From NCBI RefSeq assembly GCF_033807535.1, contig NZ_CP136856.1:2103001-2167000 (forward strand): 64,000 nucleotides of DNA, given 5' to 3'. The translations under genes and the position numbers were made by a program. The notes under the pieces are model-generated. The model made no database searches. It had not been told where the DNA came from and worked only from the letters and a program-made list of their open reading frames with translations. Below are positions 30,687-40,424 of the stretch, piece after piece (within the stretch, counting starts at the first letter, position 1; each line of letters begins with the position of its first letter). This DNA comes from Oceanisphaera sp. IT1-181. Its GTDB lineage: Bacteria; Pseudomonadota; Gammaproteobacteria; Enterobacterales; Aeromonadaceae.

Positions 30687-33338
30687 CTAGCCGATCGCCT
30701 TGGTGCTGGTAGGGTTATTAATTCTATCTAGCTGTTCAACTTGCTCGGCAGGTAACGGCTTTGCATACCAATAGCCTTGATATAAACCACAGCCATTAGC
30801 CAGCAGTATGTCGCGCTGTACTTCGGTTTCAACACCTTCGGCAATCACTTCTAAACCTAAACTGGTGGCCATGGCAATCACGGCTCTAATAATCGCCAAG
30901 CTGCTGGTGTCTTCCGGTAAGCCTCGCACAAAAGATTGGTCGATTTTGAGTTGGTCCAGCGGCAGTTGTTGTAAATATTGTAGCGACGAATAACCCGTAC
31001 CAAAGTCGTCTATCGAAAAACGAATCCCCGCTTCCTTAAGTTGGCGCATGCGCGCAATGGCTTGCTGCATATCCGTCACCAGCATAGATTCCGTCAGCTC
31101 CAGCTTCAGCCGCTTAGGATCAGCCCCGGTGTCACTGACGACTTTCAGTACTTCTTCGACAAAGCCATGCTGATATAATTGTGCCGGACTAATATTCACC
31201 GACACCGTAATATCACTAAAAGCCGGTAACCGCGTCCATTTCGCCATTTGCTCACAGGAGCGAAGCAGCACAACGCTGTCAATTTGGCTCATAATACCCG
31301 CAGCCTCTGCCACTTCGATAAAGGCAATCGGCGATAAGAGTCCGCGCTCAGGATGATGCCAACGCACTAATGATTCGACACCAATTAACTGACTATCACT
31401 GTTAAATTGCGCTTGAAAATAAACACCAAACTCCCGTGCTTCTAAGCCGCGAATAATGTCTTCTTCTAACAATAAACGCTGAGAAATCGTCTCTTGCATA
31501 TGGGGGTCAAAGAAACGGCGCTCCCCCTTACCGGTGTCTTTTGCCGCATACATGGCAAGCTCAGCTTGGCGTACTAACTCTTCAGGCGCGTCATTAAAAC
31601 CATCTAATGCGACTATGCCTAGACAGGCACTGCTGCGCAGCTTTTGTTCACCGTGGGTATAGGGTTGATCCAGCATGGTCAGTAACATCTGGCTGTGGTG
31701 ATCTAAGTGGGCCATAAGTTGGCGTTGGTCGTCGGCTTGAGCACTCAGCACCAGGACAAATTGGTCGCTGCCTAAGCGAGCTAGGCTATCTTGTTCGGTG
31801 AGCACTTTTCGTAACTGATTAGCCACATGCACTAACAGCTTGTCGCCTACTGCATGGCCCCATAGATCGTTAATATTTTTAAATTGATCTAAGTCGATAA
31901 AAATAACAGCGCCTAACTTATGACTATTAGCACTCTCTCTTTGGGTTTTTCTGATACTGGTCAGCAACAGTCGTCGGTTGGGTAAACCGGTTAAGCTGTC
32001 GTAATAAGCCAAGTCATGAATTTTTTTGGCATTTTCTTTTTCCACACTCAGATCGGTAATGCTGGCCACATAATGGCTCACTTGTTCTTGTTCGTCTTTC
32101 ACTGCACTAATAGTGAGCAATTGGGGATAAATTTTCCCTGATTTATGCTTATCATAAATCTCGCCCTGCCAATGACCTTGGCTATTAATGTCGTGCCACA
32201 TATCTTGATAAAAACCACTGTCGTGTTGGCCGGAACTAAAAATGCTCGGTGTCTTACCCAAGACTTCCGTTTCGCTATATCCCGTGACCTCACTAAACGC
32301 CTTATTAACGCGCAAGATGCGATTATGCTTATCGGTCACCCACATGCCTTGAAAACTATCAAATGCCACTGCGGCAATACGCAGGTCAGTTTCCCCTTTT
32401 ACTCGCTCACTAATATCGCGGGTGAGTATCACCACGGCGCGCGCCTCACCAGCACGAGTGTCCAGGGCTTGTGCCACGCTTTCAAAGGTACGCCCGCCGT
32501 CATCCTGCTGCAGCTCAAACATCATATGGGTGACTTTGTGCTCGGTAATAGTGCGGTCAATAAAAGCCAGTAACCGCTGGGCGTACTCGCGAGGAAATAC
32601 ATCGCTGACATTTTGACCGACGCGGCGTACATCTTTACTGCCGGGAAATATAATATTATCGGGCATGATATCCAGATAAAAACCATCTTCATCAATCACG
32701 CTCATCATATCCGGCAAAGCACTGGTAATGGCCAATAACCGTGCTTGGCTGACCCGTAATGCTTGCTGCTCTTGTTGACGATGCTCGGTATCTTTTAGAA
32801 TAAAAATCAGCATCAGCGTCAAAGGCACGGCAACCACTAAAAAAGGCAGGGTCATGGATAGCACATGCGCGTGTAATTGAGGCTCAACGCTGTAATAAAT
32901 AAAACCAATGCTAATGCCATTGAGAAATAAGCTAGTAGGCAACAAATAGCCGAAGGTCAGCGAAAATCGAGTATTTACCAAAGCGTATTTACCGATGAGA
33001 CCCAAGGACAACGCCATCAGCATTCTCATTACACTGACCAAGCTATCAGCGTCGTTAAACCACAGCTTAAACGCCCCCGCCAGCACGACCGTCAACCCAC
33101 CGGAGAGCAGACCACCAAATAAGCCGGCAACAAAGATAACCGCATCTCCCACATCCAGCAGCACGCCTGGCCCAACACTAAGTGGCATCGACATGCAGGC
33201 GATGGTAATAATGCCAAACCAGACGCCGGTGGTAAGCGGTAATAATCGCGGATGAGCCTGCATTTTCCGCATATTCATGGTGAGTAGCCAGCCTGATGCG
33301 AGGATCAACATAGCCTGTTCAATAATCGATATCAGCAT
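30687..33338 (-). CDS. 5TM-PAS-PAS-GGDEF-EAL protein (probable c-di-GMP phosphodiesterase)
   Basis: 883 residues. N-terminal five-helix membrane domain of LytS (5TM-5TMR_LYT) type (about 1-190; GPGVLLDVGDAVIFVAGLFGG), two PAS domains (about 200-320 and 330-445; the second reads FDSFQGMWVTDKHNRILRVN), a GGDEF domain with a degenerate active site (GSDQF), and an EAL domain that keeps its metal and catalytic residues (ESLVRWHHPERG, NISPAQL, ELTESML, DDFGTGYSSL, KIDQSFV, EGVE). Cyclase activity is therefore unlikely and hydrolysis of c-di-GMP likely. Convergent with the diguanylate cyclase. Confidence 0.9.
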   Translation of the reverse strand: MLISIIEQAMLILASGWLLTMNMRKMQAHPRLLPLTTGVWFGIITIACMSMPLSVGPGVLLDVGDAVIFVAGLFGGLLSGGLTVVLAGAFKLWFNDADSLVSVMRMLMALSLGLIGKYALVNTRFSLTFGYLLPTSLFLNGISIGFIYYSVEPQLHAHVLSMTLPFLVVAVPLTLMLIFILKDTEHRQQEQQALRVSQARLLAITSALPDMMSVIDEDGFYLDIMPDNIIFPGSKDVRRVGQNVSDVFPREYAQRLLAFIDRTITEHKVTHMMFELQQDDGGRTFESVAQALDTRAGEARAVVILTRDISERVKGETDLRIAAVAFDSFQGMWVTDKHNRILRVNKAFSEVTGYSETEVLGKTPSIFSSGQHDSGFYQDMWHDINSQGHWQGEIYDKHKSGKIYPQLLTISAVKDEQEQVSHYVASITDLSVEKENAKKIHDLAYYDSLTGLPNRRLLLTSIRKTQRESANSHKLGAVIFIDLDQFKNINDLWGHAVGDKLLVHVANQLRKVLTEQDSLARLGSDQFVLVLSAQADDQRQLMAHLDHHSQMLLTMLDQPYTHGEQKLRSSACLGIVALDGFNDAPEELVRQAELAMYAAKDTGKGERRFFDPHMQETISQRLLLEEDIIRGLEAREFGVYFQAQFNSDSQLIGVESLVRWHHPERGLLSPIAFIEVAEAAGIMSQIDSVVLLRSCEQMAKWTRLPAFSDITVSVNISPAQLYQHGFVEEVLKVVSDTGADPKRLKLELTESMLVTDMQQAIARMRQLKEAGIRFSIDDFGTGYSSLQYLQQLPLDQLKIDQSFVRGLPEDTSSLAIIRAVIAMATSLGLEVIAEGVETEVQRDILLANGCGLYQGYWYAKPLPAEQVEQLDRINNPTSTKAIG

Positions 33339-33737
33339 AAAAATTCGGCTACCTAGTTATCTAGCATGCGGGGGAATTTATAATTTTTTTCAACAAGTTA
33401 TAATGAATGCGGCCGTATTCTAACACTGCCGCATCTTTTATATCTATACGCCATAAAAAGCTAATTAGCCCTTTGCCATTTTACTGAGTGACGCTTCAAA
33501 CTCTGGATATCTCAGTTTCTCACACCAGCAACAAGACTCAAAAGAACCTCAAGAAACTTTGTAGCCCTAATTTTAGGCTTACACGGCAGCTTGTAAAATG
33601 TGGTTTATACTTAGTCCGAGCTTAAGAGTAGTAATACGGATATTTGACTGCACGCAGCTGTGTTTACAGAAAAACAGAACCATTCTGTTTATCTGCCATA
33701 AAACAGTTCGCAATAAGCATATTGAAGGGGATAAGCC
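33339..33737. other. Divergent intergenic region (399 bp)
   Basis: Lies between the start of the GGDEF-EAL gene and the Yip1-type gene, so it should hold both promoters. AT-rich; no ORF. The one clear structure is the palindrome at 33672-33690, close to the Yip1-type gene. Confidence 0.6.
33672..33690 (+). promoter_or_regulatory. Palindromic operator candidate
   Basis: AAACAGAA-CCA-TTCTGTTT, a perfect 8+3+8 inverted repeat 47 bp upstream of the Yip1-type gene; AAAACAG recurs 20 bp further on. It could bind a dimeric regulator; none can be named. Confidence 0.4.
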
Positions 33738-34343
33738 ATGTTTTTAAATCGAATTTGGGGTTTGTACACACAGCCTAAAGTACAGTGGCACACGGTAGAC
33801 CGCCAACATGAGAGTTTACGTTACAGCTTAATCCACTTAGCCTTGATAGCACTGATACCGACCATTTGCGCTTACCTTTCGACAACCATGATTGGTTGGA
33901 ATTTTGGTAGCACTAACAGCACCACTATTTTGCTCACTCCTCAAAGCGCCTTAGCCATGGCGATAAGCATGTATGTGGGGTTAATTTTCGGCGTCTTCGC
34001 CCTCGCCTATCTTATTTTTTGGATGGCGGGCACCTTTGGTGCCAGCCCAAATTTTTCACACAGCATAGAGCTTGCCGCCTATACGGCCACCCCCTTATTT
34101 ATGGCCGGCTTTGCTTTATTCTACCCTGAGCCTATCGTGATCATGCTGGTTGGCTTGGTGGGCGTTGCGTACTCGGTTTACCTTTTGTATACCGGCATTC
34201 CTATCGTGATGCGCATTCCTGAAGATCGCGGCTTTATTTATGCAAGCTCGGTGATCACAGCGGCACTGGTGCTGTTAGTCTGCCTAATGACGGCGACCGT
34301 ATTAATTTGGAGTTGGGGCTTTGGCCCTATGTATATGAATTAA
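33738..34343 (+). CDS. Yip1-family integral membrane protein
   Basis: 201 residues with five predicted membrane helices (about 30-52, 68-95, 112-130, 132-150, 168-192) after a cytoplasmic start MFLNRIWGLYTQPKVQW. The spacing of helices and the IELAAYTATPLFMAGFALFYP and YLLYTGIPIVMRIPEDR segments fit the bacterial YIP1/DUF1282 family. Function in bacteria is unknown. SD AAGGGG before the start. Single gene with its own terminator. Confidence 0.8.
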   Translation: MFLNRIWGLYTQPKVQWHTVDRQHESLRYSLIHLALIALIPTICAYLSTTMIGWNFGSTNSTTILLTPQSALAMAISMYVGLIFGVFALAYLIFWMAGTFGASPNFSHSIELAAYTATPLFMAGFALFYPEPIVIMLVGLVGVAYSVYLLYTGIPIVMRIPEDRGFIYASSVITAALVLLVCLMTATVLIWSWGFGPMYMN

Positions 34344-34396
34344 ATGAGTATATGAAATAAATGGCTATATGAACGAACGGGTGTTCATCATTAATA

Positions 34397-34422
34397 AAAA
34401 AGGGGCCTTAAAAGGCCCCTTT
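34397..34422. terminator. Bidirectional terminator (Yip1-type gene / purF)
   Basis: AGGGGCCTT-AA-AAGGCCCCT, flanked by A6 on the left and TTTC on the right, between convergent genes. The T run is better on the purF (minus) side. Confidence 0.88.
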
Positions 34423-34445
34423 CTATTAGCTAACCCGCTGATTAA

Positions 34446-35966
34446 TCAGGCTTCGCCTTCATTATACATAGCAAGATGTGCGTCATCTTGACAGTCCGCA
34501 TGCTTGACGTTGTCGTTGCGTAACGCATTTTGCTCATCTAAGTAAGCTTGATCCACATCTTGCGTCACGTACTCGCCGGTAAAGACTGAGGTTTCAAAGT
34601 GACGCAGTTCAGGATTAAAGTGGCGCACTGCATCTTCGAGATCTTCAAGCTCTTGAAAAATTAGCCCATCTGCACCAATTAATTGGCAGATTTCGTCAAC
34701 TTCGCGGCCATAGGCAATCAGCTCATTAACCGATGGCATGTCGATGCCATACACATTCGGGAAGCGAATTTCCGGTGCGGCTGAGGCAAAGTAAACTTTT
34801 TTCGCCCCCGCTTCGCGCGCCATTTTAATAATCTGCTCTGAGGTGGTACCTCTTACAATTGAATCATCGACTAGCAGCACATTTTTACCGGCAAACTCAG
34901 AATGTATGGCGTTGAGTTTACGGCGCACCGATTGCTGACGTTGCAGTTGGCCGGGCATAATAAAGGTACGGCCAATATAGCGATTCTTTACGAAGCCTTG
35001 ACGATAAGGCAAATCCAGATTATGCGCAATTTCCAACGCAATATCACAAGAGGTTTCTGGAATGGGGATCACCACATCAATATCGAGGTCTTCCCACTCC
35101 CGTGCAATTTTATCGCCGAGTTTCTGGCCCATGCGCGCTCTCACCGCATACACAGACACTTTATCGATAAAAGAGTCGGGGCGCGCAAAGTACACATATT
35201 CAAAAATACAAGGCTGATGCTGAGGCTCATCGGCACATTGCTGGGTATACAGCTCACCTTGCTGAGTAATGTAGATGGCTTCACCGGGTGCCACGTCGCG
35301 GATCAGATGAAAACCCACCGCATTAAGCGCCACACTTTCTGAGGCTACCATATACTCAACACCACCCTGCTCACAGTCACGCTTGCCGAGCACTAAGGGT
35401 CTAATACCGTTAGGATCACGAAACGCCATCATGCCATGGCCAATAATGACGGCAACCACCGCATAGGCACCGCGCACTTTTTTGTGCACAGAGCTAATAG
35501 CGGCAAACACATGGCTAGGTTCTAGATGCAGATCGAGAGTCTGTTGATCGAGCTCATGAGCGAGGACATTGAGCAAAATTTCAGAATCTGAGGTGGTATT
35601 GATGTGACGACGCGCCACGCGAAACTGTTCTTCTTTGAGTTCGCGAGCGTTGGTCAAGTTGCCATTATGCGCCAAGGTAATGCCAAATGGGGAGTTGACA
35701 TAAAAAGGCTGCGCTTGGGCCACACTGCTGCTGCCAGCAGTTGGGTAACGTACATGGCCAATGCCGACGTTACCAATTAAACGCGCCATGTGTCGCTCTT
35801 CAAACACTTCGCGCACCAGACCATTGGCTTTGCGTTGGCGCAACGTGTCACCAGCAATGGTCACTATGCCTGCGGCGTCTTGACCTCTGTGTTGCAGTAC
35901 AGTTAAGGCGTCATAAAGCGCCTGATTTACTGGAGTCGTACCTTGAATACCGACAATCCCACACAT
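34446..35966 (-). CDS. purF: Amidophosphoribosyltransferase
   Basis: First step of purine synthesis: PRPP plus glutamine to phosphoribosylamine. 506 residues, like E. coli (505). N-terminal glutaminase with nucleophile Cys2 (MCGIVGI), and GIGHVRYPTAGS and LAHNGNLTNA motifs. Phosphoribosyltransferase domain with the PRPP loop VLLVDDSIVRGTTSEQI. Follows cvpA by 20 bp as in E. coli. No clear PurR box was found upstream. Confidence 0.98.
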   Translation of the reverse strand: MCGIVGIQGTTPVNQALYDALTVLQHRGQDAAGIVTIAGDTLRQRKANGLVREVFEERHMARLIGNVGIGHVRYPTAGSSSVAQAQPFYVNSPFGITLAHNGNLTNARELKEEQFRVARRHINTTSDSEILLNVLAHELDQQTLDLHLEPSHVFAAISSVHKKVRGAYAVVAVIIGHGMMAFRDPNGIRPLVLGKRDCEQGGVEYMVASESVALNAVGFHLIRDVAPGEAIYITQQGELYTQQCADEPQHQPCIFEYVYFARPDSFIDKVSVYAVRARMGQKLGDKIAREWEDLDIDVVIPIPETSCDIALEIAHNLDLPYRQGFVKNRYIGRTFIMPGQLQRQQSVRRKLNAIHSEFAGKNVLLVDDSIVRGTTSEQIIKMAREAGAKKVYFASAAPEIRFPNVYGIDMPSVNELIAYGREVDEICQLIGADGLIFQELEDLEDAVRHFNPELRHFETSVFTGEYVTQDVDQAYLDEQNALRNDNVKHADCQDDAHLAMYNEGEA

Positions 35967-35986
35967 GTATTCATTTCCTCAATTCA

Positions 35987-36478
35987 TTATGGCTTGGGGG
36001 GTAAAAAGCTGGATGAATTTTGCACCAGGCTGAAGAACCACTGGATAACAATACCAAATTCGGGAATTAACACAGACTGTTGCCACCACAGACTGTGAGA
36101 AAATCCGGTCATGGTATCGATAAAAAACAATAACGCGGCCACGATCAAGACACCGCGAACGGCACCAAAACACACGCCAAGCACCCGATCAGTGCCCGAC
36201 AGGCCAGTTTTATCGACTAACTGACCCACAATATAATTGATGAGTGCGCCTAAAATGAGGGTTAATACAAACAGGACGGCAATGGCGGTGCCGTTGCGTA
36301 TCAGGGGATCTGAGATATCGAGCAGAGCGCTAAGATCAGCATAAAATTGACTAGCAACGAAGAACGCCGCCAACCAAGTAGCCAGTGACATGGCTTCTTT
36401 TACGAATCCTCTGACTAAGCTTACGACTGCTGACAGGGCAATAATACCCAGAATTACAAAGTCTATCCAAACCATCAT
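35987..36478 (-). CDS. cvpA: Colicin V production protein family membrane protein
   Basis: 163 residues, about four membrane helices (WIDFVILGIIALSAVVSLVRGF at the start, then about 30-50, 65-88, 103-122). SLVRGFVKEAMSLATWLAAF and GTDRVLGVCFGAVRGVLIV are the conserved CvpA segments. Needed for colicin V export in E. coli and linked to envelope homeostasis elsewhere; molecular role unclear. First gene of cvpA-purF. Confidence 0.95.
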   Translation of the reverse strand: MMVWIDFVILGIIALSAVVSLVRGFVKEAMSLATWLAAFFVASQFYADLSALLDISDPLIRNGTAIAVLFVLTLILGALINYIVGQLVDKTGLSGTDRVLGVCFGAVRGVLIVAALLFFIDTMTGFSHSLWWQQSVLIPEFGIVIQWFFSLVQNSSSFLPPKP

Positions 36479-36686
36479 TTGTTGCCGAGGACCTCGTTAA
36501 GGAGCTGTATTCTACCAAAGGAGAATGACAAAAAGCGAAATAAAAACGGATAAATATTCTTCAACATCAAACTATTCCCTTGCTAGCCCTCGTTAAATAA
36601 ACAAGGTTCCGCGCAATTACCCACGCCGAACGCCTCTTCTTGATTACCTGACTAAAATGACAAGATAATCTGTCTAACAGGTCAAC

Positions 36687-38294
36687 TTACAAGCCGTCAT
36701 AAAAGGTAGCCGCACCTGGCCCCACTGGCAGGCCAAATACAAATACCCACAGAAAGAATAACAGGCTCCATCCTAACAAAAATACTATCGAATAGGGCAG
36801 CATCATGGCCATCAAGGTACCTATGCCTAAGTCTTTCTTGTACCGGGCCGCCACCGCCATAATCAAACCAAAGTAGCTCATCATGGGGGTAATGATATTG
36901 GTGGTGGAGTCACCGATGCGATACGCCGCTTGGATCACTTCGGGTGAGTAGCCCACCAGCATCAGCATGGGCACAAAAATAGGGGCCGTTACTGCCCACT
37001 GGGCAGAGGCCGAGCCCAGCATCAGATTAATAAAGCCGCACAGTACGATAAAGCACATCATCAGCAAAGGACCGGTCAGGCCAATATTTTGCAAGAAGGT
37101 GGCGCCCTGTACTGCTACCACGGTACCAAAATTGGTCCAGCTGAAAAACGCCACAAACTGCGCTGCAAAAAACACCAACACTATGTACATACCCATAGAG
37201 CTCATGCTTTTCGACATGGCATCAATCACATCACGATCGCTTTTCATGGTGCCCATCATGCGGCCATATACAAAACCGGGAATGGCAAAGAACACGAAAA
37301 TAAAGGCTACTATGCCCTGTAGAAACGGAGAGCCAGCGATCTCACCCGTGACCGGATGACGCAGCACACCGTTTTCTGGCACTACAGTCAACGCCAGTAA
37401 CCCACACACCATTAGAGCGGCCAGACCCGCCCCTTTAAGGGCGCGTTTCTCAGCCGATGTCACTCGCCCCATGCCGGTCATATCGAGATCACCTGCGGCG
37501 TCAGCCTCATTATATTTACCCAGCTTAGGCTCGACGATTTTCTCGGTAACAAAGGCGCCTAACGCGGCAATAACAAAGGTACTCACAAACATGAAGTACC
37601 AGTTTACTTCTGGCCCTACCACATATGCGGGGTCAATGATGTTCGCCGCCGTTTGAGTGATACCCGATAGCAGCGGATCAACCGTGCCCAATAGCAAGTT
37701 GGCACTGTAGCCACCCGACACACCGGCAAACGCCGCTGCCAATCCTGCCAAGGGGTGGCGCCCCAGTGAATGAAAGATCATCGCCGCCAGCGGGATCAAC
37801 ACCACGTAACCCAACTCAGACGCTGTGTTAGAAACTATCCCCGCAAACACCACTGTTACTGTCACCATGCGTTTGGACGCATTCATCACCAAACCGCGCA
37901 TCGCAGCAGACAAGAGACCAGAATGCTCGGCAATGCCCACGCCCAGCAGCGCGACCAGTACTGTGCCCAAGGGAGCAAAGCCGGTAAAGTTGCTCACTAG
38001 GCTGCCCACAATACGCGCCAGACCTTCGCCATTTAGCAGACTCACCACTTGGATCATGCCATCAGCGGCGCGTCCCGCGACACCTTCCGGGCGAGGGTCA
38101 GCGACACTCAATTCAAAATATCCGGCAATACCCGATGCAATTAAAATAACGGCACAGAGAATGGCAAACAAGGTTATGGGATGGGGCAATAAATTGCCTA
38201 ACCATTCTACGGTATCCAAAAAGCGGGTAAATCCACCTTTTTTCTCAGCCCCACTCTGGGGAGCGCCTTTATATTCAGTTGAACGCGACGTCAT
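36687..38294 (-). CDS. abgT: AbgT-family transporter
   Basis: 535 residues from the ATG at 38294, preceded by GGAGAG; the frame extends 19 codons upstream without support. About 11-13 membrane helices. AbgT-family segments are evident: LPHPITLFAILCAVIL, FTGFAPLGTVLVALLGVGIAEHSGL, SNTASELGYVVLIPL, GVSGGYSANLLLGTVDPLLSG, and the C-terminal GDSTTNIITPMMSYFGLI. Family members take up p-aminobenzoyl-glutamate (E. coli AbgT) or export sulfonamides (MtrF, YdaH). Substrate here not determined. Stands alone, without abgAB. Confidence 0.92.
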   Translation of the reverse strand: MTSRSTEYKGAPQSGAEKKGGFTRFLDTVEWLGNLLPHPITLFAILCAVILIASGIAGYFELSVADPRPEGVAGRAADGMIQVVSLLNGEGLARIVGSLVSNFTGFAPLGTVLVALLGVGIAEHSGLLSAAMRGLVMNASKRMVTVTVVFAGIVSNTASELGYVVLIPLAAMIFHSLGRHPLAGLAAAFAGVSGGYSANLLLGTVDPLLSGITQTAANIIDPAYVVGPEVNWYFMFVSTFVIAALGAFVTEKIVEPKLGKYNEADAAGDLDMTGMGRVTSAEKRALKGAGLAALMVCGLLALTVVPENGVLRHPVTGEIAGSPFLQGIVAFIFVFFAIPGFVYGRMMGTMKSDRDVIDAMSKSMSSMGMYIVLVFFAAQFVAFFSWTNFGTVVAVQGATFLQNIGLTGPLLMMCFIVLCGFINLMLGSASAQWAVTAPIFVPMLMLVGYSPEVIQAAYRIGDSTTNIITPMMSYFGLIMAVAARYKKDLGIGTLMAMMLPYSIVFLLGWSLLFFLWVFVFGLPVGPGAATFYDGL

Positions 38295-38614
38295 GTCTTT
38301 CTCTCCATCAAAACCAAGTATCTGGCATAGCCAGACAAATAGATAAGGCAACCACCAACCGAATTAACAGATGATAAAACCACCTGAAACCTTCTCGCCG
38401 AATGGTTCTGCTAGAACACCAAAAAATATTGGTGGATTATACACAGAGAGGGAGCCTCATCAATGGCATATGATGCTGAATTGTTACATTTTTATGAATA
38501 ATATGACTACCGTCAGGTAAATTCATGAAACTATTGTGTGTTTTCGAATTAGTCGCACGCAGTAATGCGGGTTACAATGGGCTTTTATTGGTATATAAAT
38601 TCAGGGATTACTTC
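38295..38614. other. Divergent intergenic region (320 bp)
   Basis: Between abgT and the DUF2798 gene. No repeat, RNA or further gene recognised; a run of in-frame codons upstream of the DUF2798 start is not conserved-looking. Confidence 0.5.
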
Positions 38615-38842
38615 ATGCTCTTTCCCCGTCGCTTCGCCAAACTGGCTTTTCCGATTCTGATGTCTATTTATATGGTCACCATCATGACCGGTTTGGTCAC
38701 AGGGGTGAATACTGGGCTTAATGAAGGTTTTTTATCGCGCTGGTGGCAGGCTTTCTACGTGGCATGGCCGGTGGCGTTTATGTTGATCCTAGTCGGCGCG
38801 CCACGTTTGCAACGCTTGGCGTTACGTCTCACCATTAAGTAA
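38615..38842 (+). CDS. DUF2798 family small membrane protein
   Basis: 75 residues from the ATG at 38615 (MLFPRRFAKLAFPILMS), with AGGG 8 bp upstream. Two membrane helices (about 10-30 and 48-66). PRRFAKL, VNTGLNEGFLSRW and FYVAWPVAFMLILVGAPRLQRL are family features. Function unknown. An open frame 30 codons further upstream is rejected because homology begins at the second Met. Confidence 0.85.
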   Translation: MLFPRRFAKLAFPILMSIYMVTIMTGLVTGVNTGLNEGFLSRWWQAFYVAWPVAFMLILVGAPRLQRLALRLTIK

Positions 38843-38905
38843 ACGCATGTCAGGCCGCGTTAGCTGTCCGTCTTAGCAAGTACTGCTGCACCAAGCTACA
38901 AACGT

Positions 38906-38955
38906 CAAAAAGCCGCCCGTCCCAACATAATATGTGGGACGGGCGGCTTTTTTTA
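38906..38955. terminator. Strong bidirectional terminator (DUF2798 gene / serS)
   Basis: 14-bp perfect stem AGCCGCCCGTCCCA/TGGGACGGGCGGCT with AAAAA on the left and a seven-T run on the right, between convergent genes. Confidence 0.95.
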
Positions 38956-38975
38956 TACAGAAATTAAGCGCGCAA

Positions 38976-40274
38976 TTAACCGATAAACTGCAAACCACCC
39001 ATATACGGCTGCAAGATATCAGGTACCACAATGCGGCCATCTGCCTGCTGATAATTCTCTAATACCGCGACCAGCGTACGACCCACGGCCAGTCCCGAAC
39101 CATTCAACGTGTGCAGCAGCTGTGGCTTACCATCCGCGCCACGCACGCGCGCTTGCATACGGCGCGCCTGAAAATCACCGCAGTTAGACACTGAAGAAAT
39201 TTCGCGATAAGTATCTTGGGCCGGCAACCAGACTTCTAAGTCATAGGTTTTAGCCGCACTAAAGCCCATATCACCGGTACATAGCGCCATCACGCGATAC
39301 GGCAGTTTTAAGCCTTGCAGCACTTTTTCCGCGTGGCCGACCATTTCTTCTAAGGTGTCCCACGAGGTATCAGGGTGCACTAATTGCACCATTTCTACTT
39401 TATCGAACTGATGCATGCGCACTAAACCACGGGTGTCGCGGCCATAAGAGCCGGCCTCGGAGCGAAAGCAGGGCGAGTGGGCGGTAAATTTCAGCGGTAA
39501 TTGATTGGCATCAAAAATTTCATCACGGCCAATGTTGGTCAGCGGCACTTCAGAGGTCGGGATCAGTGAGAAACGACGCACTTTGCCTTCTTCATCGCCC
39601 TCGCCTTCGATGGCGGTATGGAATAGGTCCGCAGAAAACTTTGGTAACTGACCTGTACCAAACAAGCTATCACTGTTCACCAAGTACGGCACGTAACACT
39701 CAATGTAACCGTGCTCTTGGGTATGTAAATCCAGCATATATTGCGCCAAGGCACGATGCATACGAGCGATTTGGCCTTGCATGATCACAAAGCGGGAACC
39801 TGATACTTTAACCGCGCCTTTAAAATCCAAGCCCGCTAACGCTTCGCCCAGCGCGACGTGATCTTTAGGTTCAAAATCAAAGTTTGGCAACTCGCCCCAC
39901 AAACGCACTTCAACGTTTTGGTCTTCATTCTTGCCAACCGGTACCGACTCATGAGGCAGGTTAGGCAGGGCAGCACTGAAAGCTTCAATGTCATTAAGTA
40001 GCTTATCCAGCTCAACTTTACAGCCGTCTAGCTCATCATTAATGTTTGAAACTGCCGCCTTTAAGGGTGCGATGTCTTCGCCATTACGCGCCGCCAAACC
40101 AATGGCTTTGGAGCGGGCATTACGATCGGCTTGTAACTCTTGAGTACGGGATTGCAAGGACTTGCGCTGTTCTTCGAGGTTATTAAACACAGAAATGTCG
40201 AGCGTAAAGCCACGGCTTGCCAGCCGCGCTGCCGTGTCGGCGATGTCGCCGCGCAGGTATTTGGAATCCAGCAT
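38976..40274 (-). CDS. serS: Seryl-tRNA synthetase
   Basis: Class II synthetase charging tRNA-Ser. 432 residues (E. coli 430). N-terminal helical hairpin arm (about 30-100) that grips the long variable arm of tRNA-Ser. Catalytic core with motif 2 HSPCFRSEAGSYGRDTRGLVRMHQF, named by FRSEAG and RMHQF, and motif 3 NGSGLAVGRTLVAVLEN. Downstream of rarA as in E. coli. Confidence 0.98.
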   Translation of the reverse strand: MLDSKYLRGDIADTAARLASRGFTLDISVFNNLEEQRKSLQSRTQELQADRNARSKAIGLAARNGEDIAPLKAAVSNINDELDGCKVELDKLLNDIEAFSAALPNLPHESVPVGKNEDQNVEVRLWGELPNFDFEPKDHVALGEALAGLDFKGAVKVSGSRFVIMQGQIARMHRALAQYMLDLHTQEHGYIECYVPYLVNSDSLFGTGQLPKFSADLFHTAIEGEGDEEGKVRRFSLIPTSEVPLTNIGRDEIFDANQLPLKFTAHSPCFRSEAGSYGRDTRGLVRMHQFDKVEMVQLVHPDTSWDTLEEMVGHAEKVLQGLKLPYRVMALCTGDMGFSAAKTYDLEVWLPAQDTYREISSVSNCGDFQARRMQARVRGADGKPQLLHTLNGSGLAVGRTLVAVLENYQQADGRIVVPDILQPYMGGLQFIG

Positions 40275-40424
40275 GAGTTACCTTATTAAATGCGAGGGTG
40301 TGCAAGAGCCATCGAGACTATGCTCGGGTGAGTCTAGCAACACGGAAATTAAGATCATAAAATTGAGCTTAAGTTTAACAGCCCGTAGCCTGCGAGCCAA
40401 CTAAGGTCTATGTCTCTTTTACCG

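Noticed and set aside
36479..36540. PurR operator upstream of cvpA-purF
   Set aside because: No sequence close to the ACGCAAACGTTTGCGT consensus is present in the short region before cvpA.
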